The notes beneath the pieces were generated by a model. It saw only the letters and a program-made list of their open reading frames with translations, was not told where the DNA came from and ran no database searches. The position numbers were made by a program, and so were the translations under genes. Positions 62,933 to 64,000 of a stretch of DNA of 64,000 nucleotides are shown here, one piece after another. Positions within the stretch are counted from its first letter, which is position 1. Each line of letters begins with the position of its first letter. The DNA comes from Panagrolaimus kolymaensis (taxonomy: Eukaryota > Nematoda > Chromadorea > Rhabditida > Panagrolaimidae), in assembly GCA_028622995.1 (NCBI GenBank), contig JAJQJQ010000003.1, positions 2,604,001 to 2,668,000 of the forward strand. The letters run 5' to 3'.

Positions 62933-63151
62933 ATGTTTGGTTTCTTTTTTTGTTGGATCCTTTGTTTTTCTGTAGTTCTTGCTCAATATGATCCATTCAG
63001 TTATAATTCAATTGTTGAGGGCGAAAAGAGATTCCTGTACTCATTATCTAATCCTCAACTCAATAATCAATTTCAAAATGGTTTTGGTAATAATGGTAAT
63101 CCATTTGCTGGACTTGGTAATGGATTTGGCAGAAATCCTTATTATGGTTAA
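62933..63151 (+). CDS. Small secreted Gly/Asn/Phe-rich peptide (neuropeptide-like)
   Basis: The single-exon frame of 72 residues starts with a signal peptide (MFGFFFCWILCFSVVLAQ). The mature part contains EGEKRFLYSLSNPQ, with a KR cleavage site, and ends in a Gly/Asn/Phe-rich tail (GFGNNGNPFAGLGNGFG) finishing RNPYYG, where the last Gly could supply a C-terminal amide. This resembles neuropeptide-like or Gly-rich defence peptides of nematodes. A TATATATAAA lies near 62839, and AAG/A-rich acceptor-like sequence lies 13 bases before the ATG. No named family was recognised. Confidence 0.5.
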   Translation: MFGFFFCWILCFSVVLAQYDPFSYNSIVEGEKRFLYSLSNPQLNNQFQNGFGNNGNPFAGLGNGFGRNPYYG

Positions 63152-63652
63152 TTAAATTAGATGTGATGTCTATGTACGGCGGCATACAATTTGTCATTTT
63201 TATTTAAAAAAACAAACTAAAAATAATGAAAGTAAAAATGTATATGTAAATTAGTTTGTAAAAATGTAAATATCTTATTATTTGTATTTAAGTGTTTGGT
63301 AGGTAAAATAAATTGAACATTCTTGCAAATGCCATCACTACGTGTAACTACAGTAATGACATTTTAACTTGAATTGCCGCTAGGCAAAAACAAAATTAAG
63401 CTCTTATAAACGAAATTTTAAAAAAGGCTGCAAATAACTGTGGCCCTTTAATGCAACTGATAAATTTTTATGCTTTTAAAACCAGCATTTTGTGTGTTTG
63501 ACGCTGGCGTCTTTTTTATGTTGTAAACGATTTTTTTTATCTCGAAAAAGTTTTTCCTTTTCAATGAGTTGCAAAGTATAAAATACAAACCTTCGAAATC
63601 AACGTCAAAGTCATTCGATTTTTTTTATTGCAAATTTTATTATTTACAAATT
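63152..63652. other. Intergenic region
   Basis: AATAAA at 63307-63312 is a likely poly(A) signal of the preceding small gene. TATAAAA at 63578 precedes the next frame by about 75 bases. Nothing else is seen. Confidence 0.4.
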
Positions 63653-64000
63653 ATGCGACTTTATTGTTTATCAAGCGTCATTAAAGTTGAACTTGAAAAG
63701 AATCGTGTCATTCCAACACCGTATGAAAATGACGCAGTTGAACTTTTCATGGATAAATCACCTTTATTTCATGCAAGTTTTTAACTAAAATTTCAATTTA
63801 TTAATTTTTGGTTCTTAAAGCTAAAAAATTTAAATGACTTTACCTTCAAAAAACTTAGTCTGTTAAAGCACGCACGATTTTTAGTCGCATCACTATCTTG
63901 GAGATCATGAAAATGATACTCCTAAAAATGTAAATGAGATGATGGAAGAGCTCGACTCATTGGGAGGTTCACATTTTTATGGGTTGACAGAAATTTGCAT
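63653..64000 (+). CDS. Unrecognised gene cut by the right edge
   Basis: The first exon from ATG 63653 reads MRLYCLSSVIKVELEKNRVIPTPYENDAVELFMDKSPLFHA in well-used codons, then reaches a donor-like AAGTTTTT at about 63777. A second stretch behind TTTTTAG (from about 63885) reads SHHYLGDHENDTPKNVNEMMEELDSLGGSHFYGLTEIC to the end of the window and is acidic and low in AT-run artefacts. The obvious donor is phase 1 while this acceptor frame is phase 0, so the exact junction is unsettled. No domain is recognised from these 80 residues, and the first exon has no signal peptide. The gene probably continues beyond the window. Confidence 0.45.

Overview
The window is a piece of a nematode nuclear genome. 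It is strongly AT-rich, with long A and T runs between genes. Genes are split by introns with GT...AG ends, and the acceptors are mostly a T-run followed by TAG. Several first exons sit directly behind such an acceptor (insulin-like gene, NDUFB10-like gene, liprin-beta), as expected for spliced-leader trans-splicing. The proteins are animal proteins of nematode character: liprin-beta, a sex-peptide-receptor-related GPCR, an IkB-like ankyrin protein, a START-GAP RhoGAP and an annexin with a P/G/Y-rich head. No bacterial, viral or transposase gene was recognised, and no tRNA or rRNA gene was found. Most exon models were built by eye from splice sites; nine of the eleven multi-exon models that carry both a start and a stop codon, plus the 5'-partial SGSM3 model, were checked to close in frame across every junction.

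Layout. 2-2200 (+): 3' part of an SGSM3-type TBC/SH3/RUN protein. 4000-12719 (+): liprin-beta, with an apparent second first exon at 6894. 12720-17857: a 5 kb gene-free stretch with TATA and CACGTG elements in front of tyrosine aminotransferase, 17858-19396 (+). 19765-23337 (-): an SPR-related neuropeptide GPCR, tail to tail with the aminotransferase. 26576-28843 (-): IkB-like ankyrin protein. 29303-29680: a fold-back repeat with C12/G15 tracts. 31368-33732 (+): glutamine-rich protein ending in a TAF12-like histone fold. 34179-38955 (-): DLC1/GEI-1-type RhoGAP-START protein. 38956-43836: gene-free. 43837-44919 (-): class I phosphatidylinositol transfer protein. 45717-46581 (-): complex I NDUFB10-like subunit. 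48065-50216 (-): secreted or anchored tandem PEBP-like protein. 50217-54320: gene-free. 54321-54672 (-): small cysteine-rich secreted peptide with an insulin-type cysteine pattern. 55491-58433 (-): annexin with an A7/A11-like N-terminal region. 60528-62055 (+): unrecognised type I membrane protein, followed by two tiny secreted-peptide genes and a gene cut by the right edge.

How they fit together. There is no operon-like cluster with short gaps. These are independent genes with themes in synapse and cytoskeleton organisation (liprin-beta, RhoGAP), lipid binding (PITP, START, PEBP, annexin), peptide signalling (GPCR, insulin-like peptide, small secreted peptides) and housekeeping (TAT, NDUFB10, TAF12). 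The most interesting items are the insulin-like gene, which is too short per exon to stand out as an ORF; the tandem PEBP protein with apparently degraded ligand sites; the dual-promoter structure of liprin-beta; and the fold-back element.
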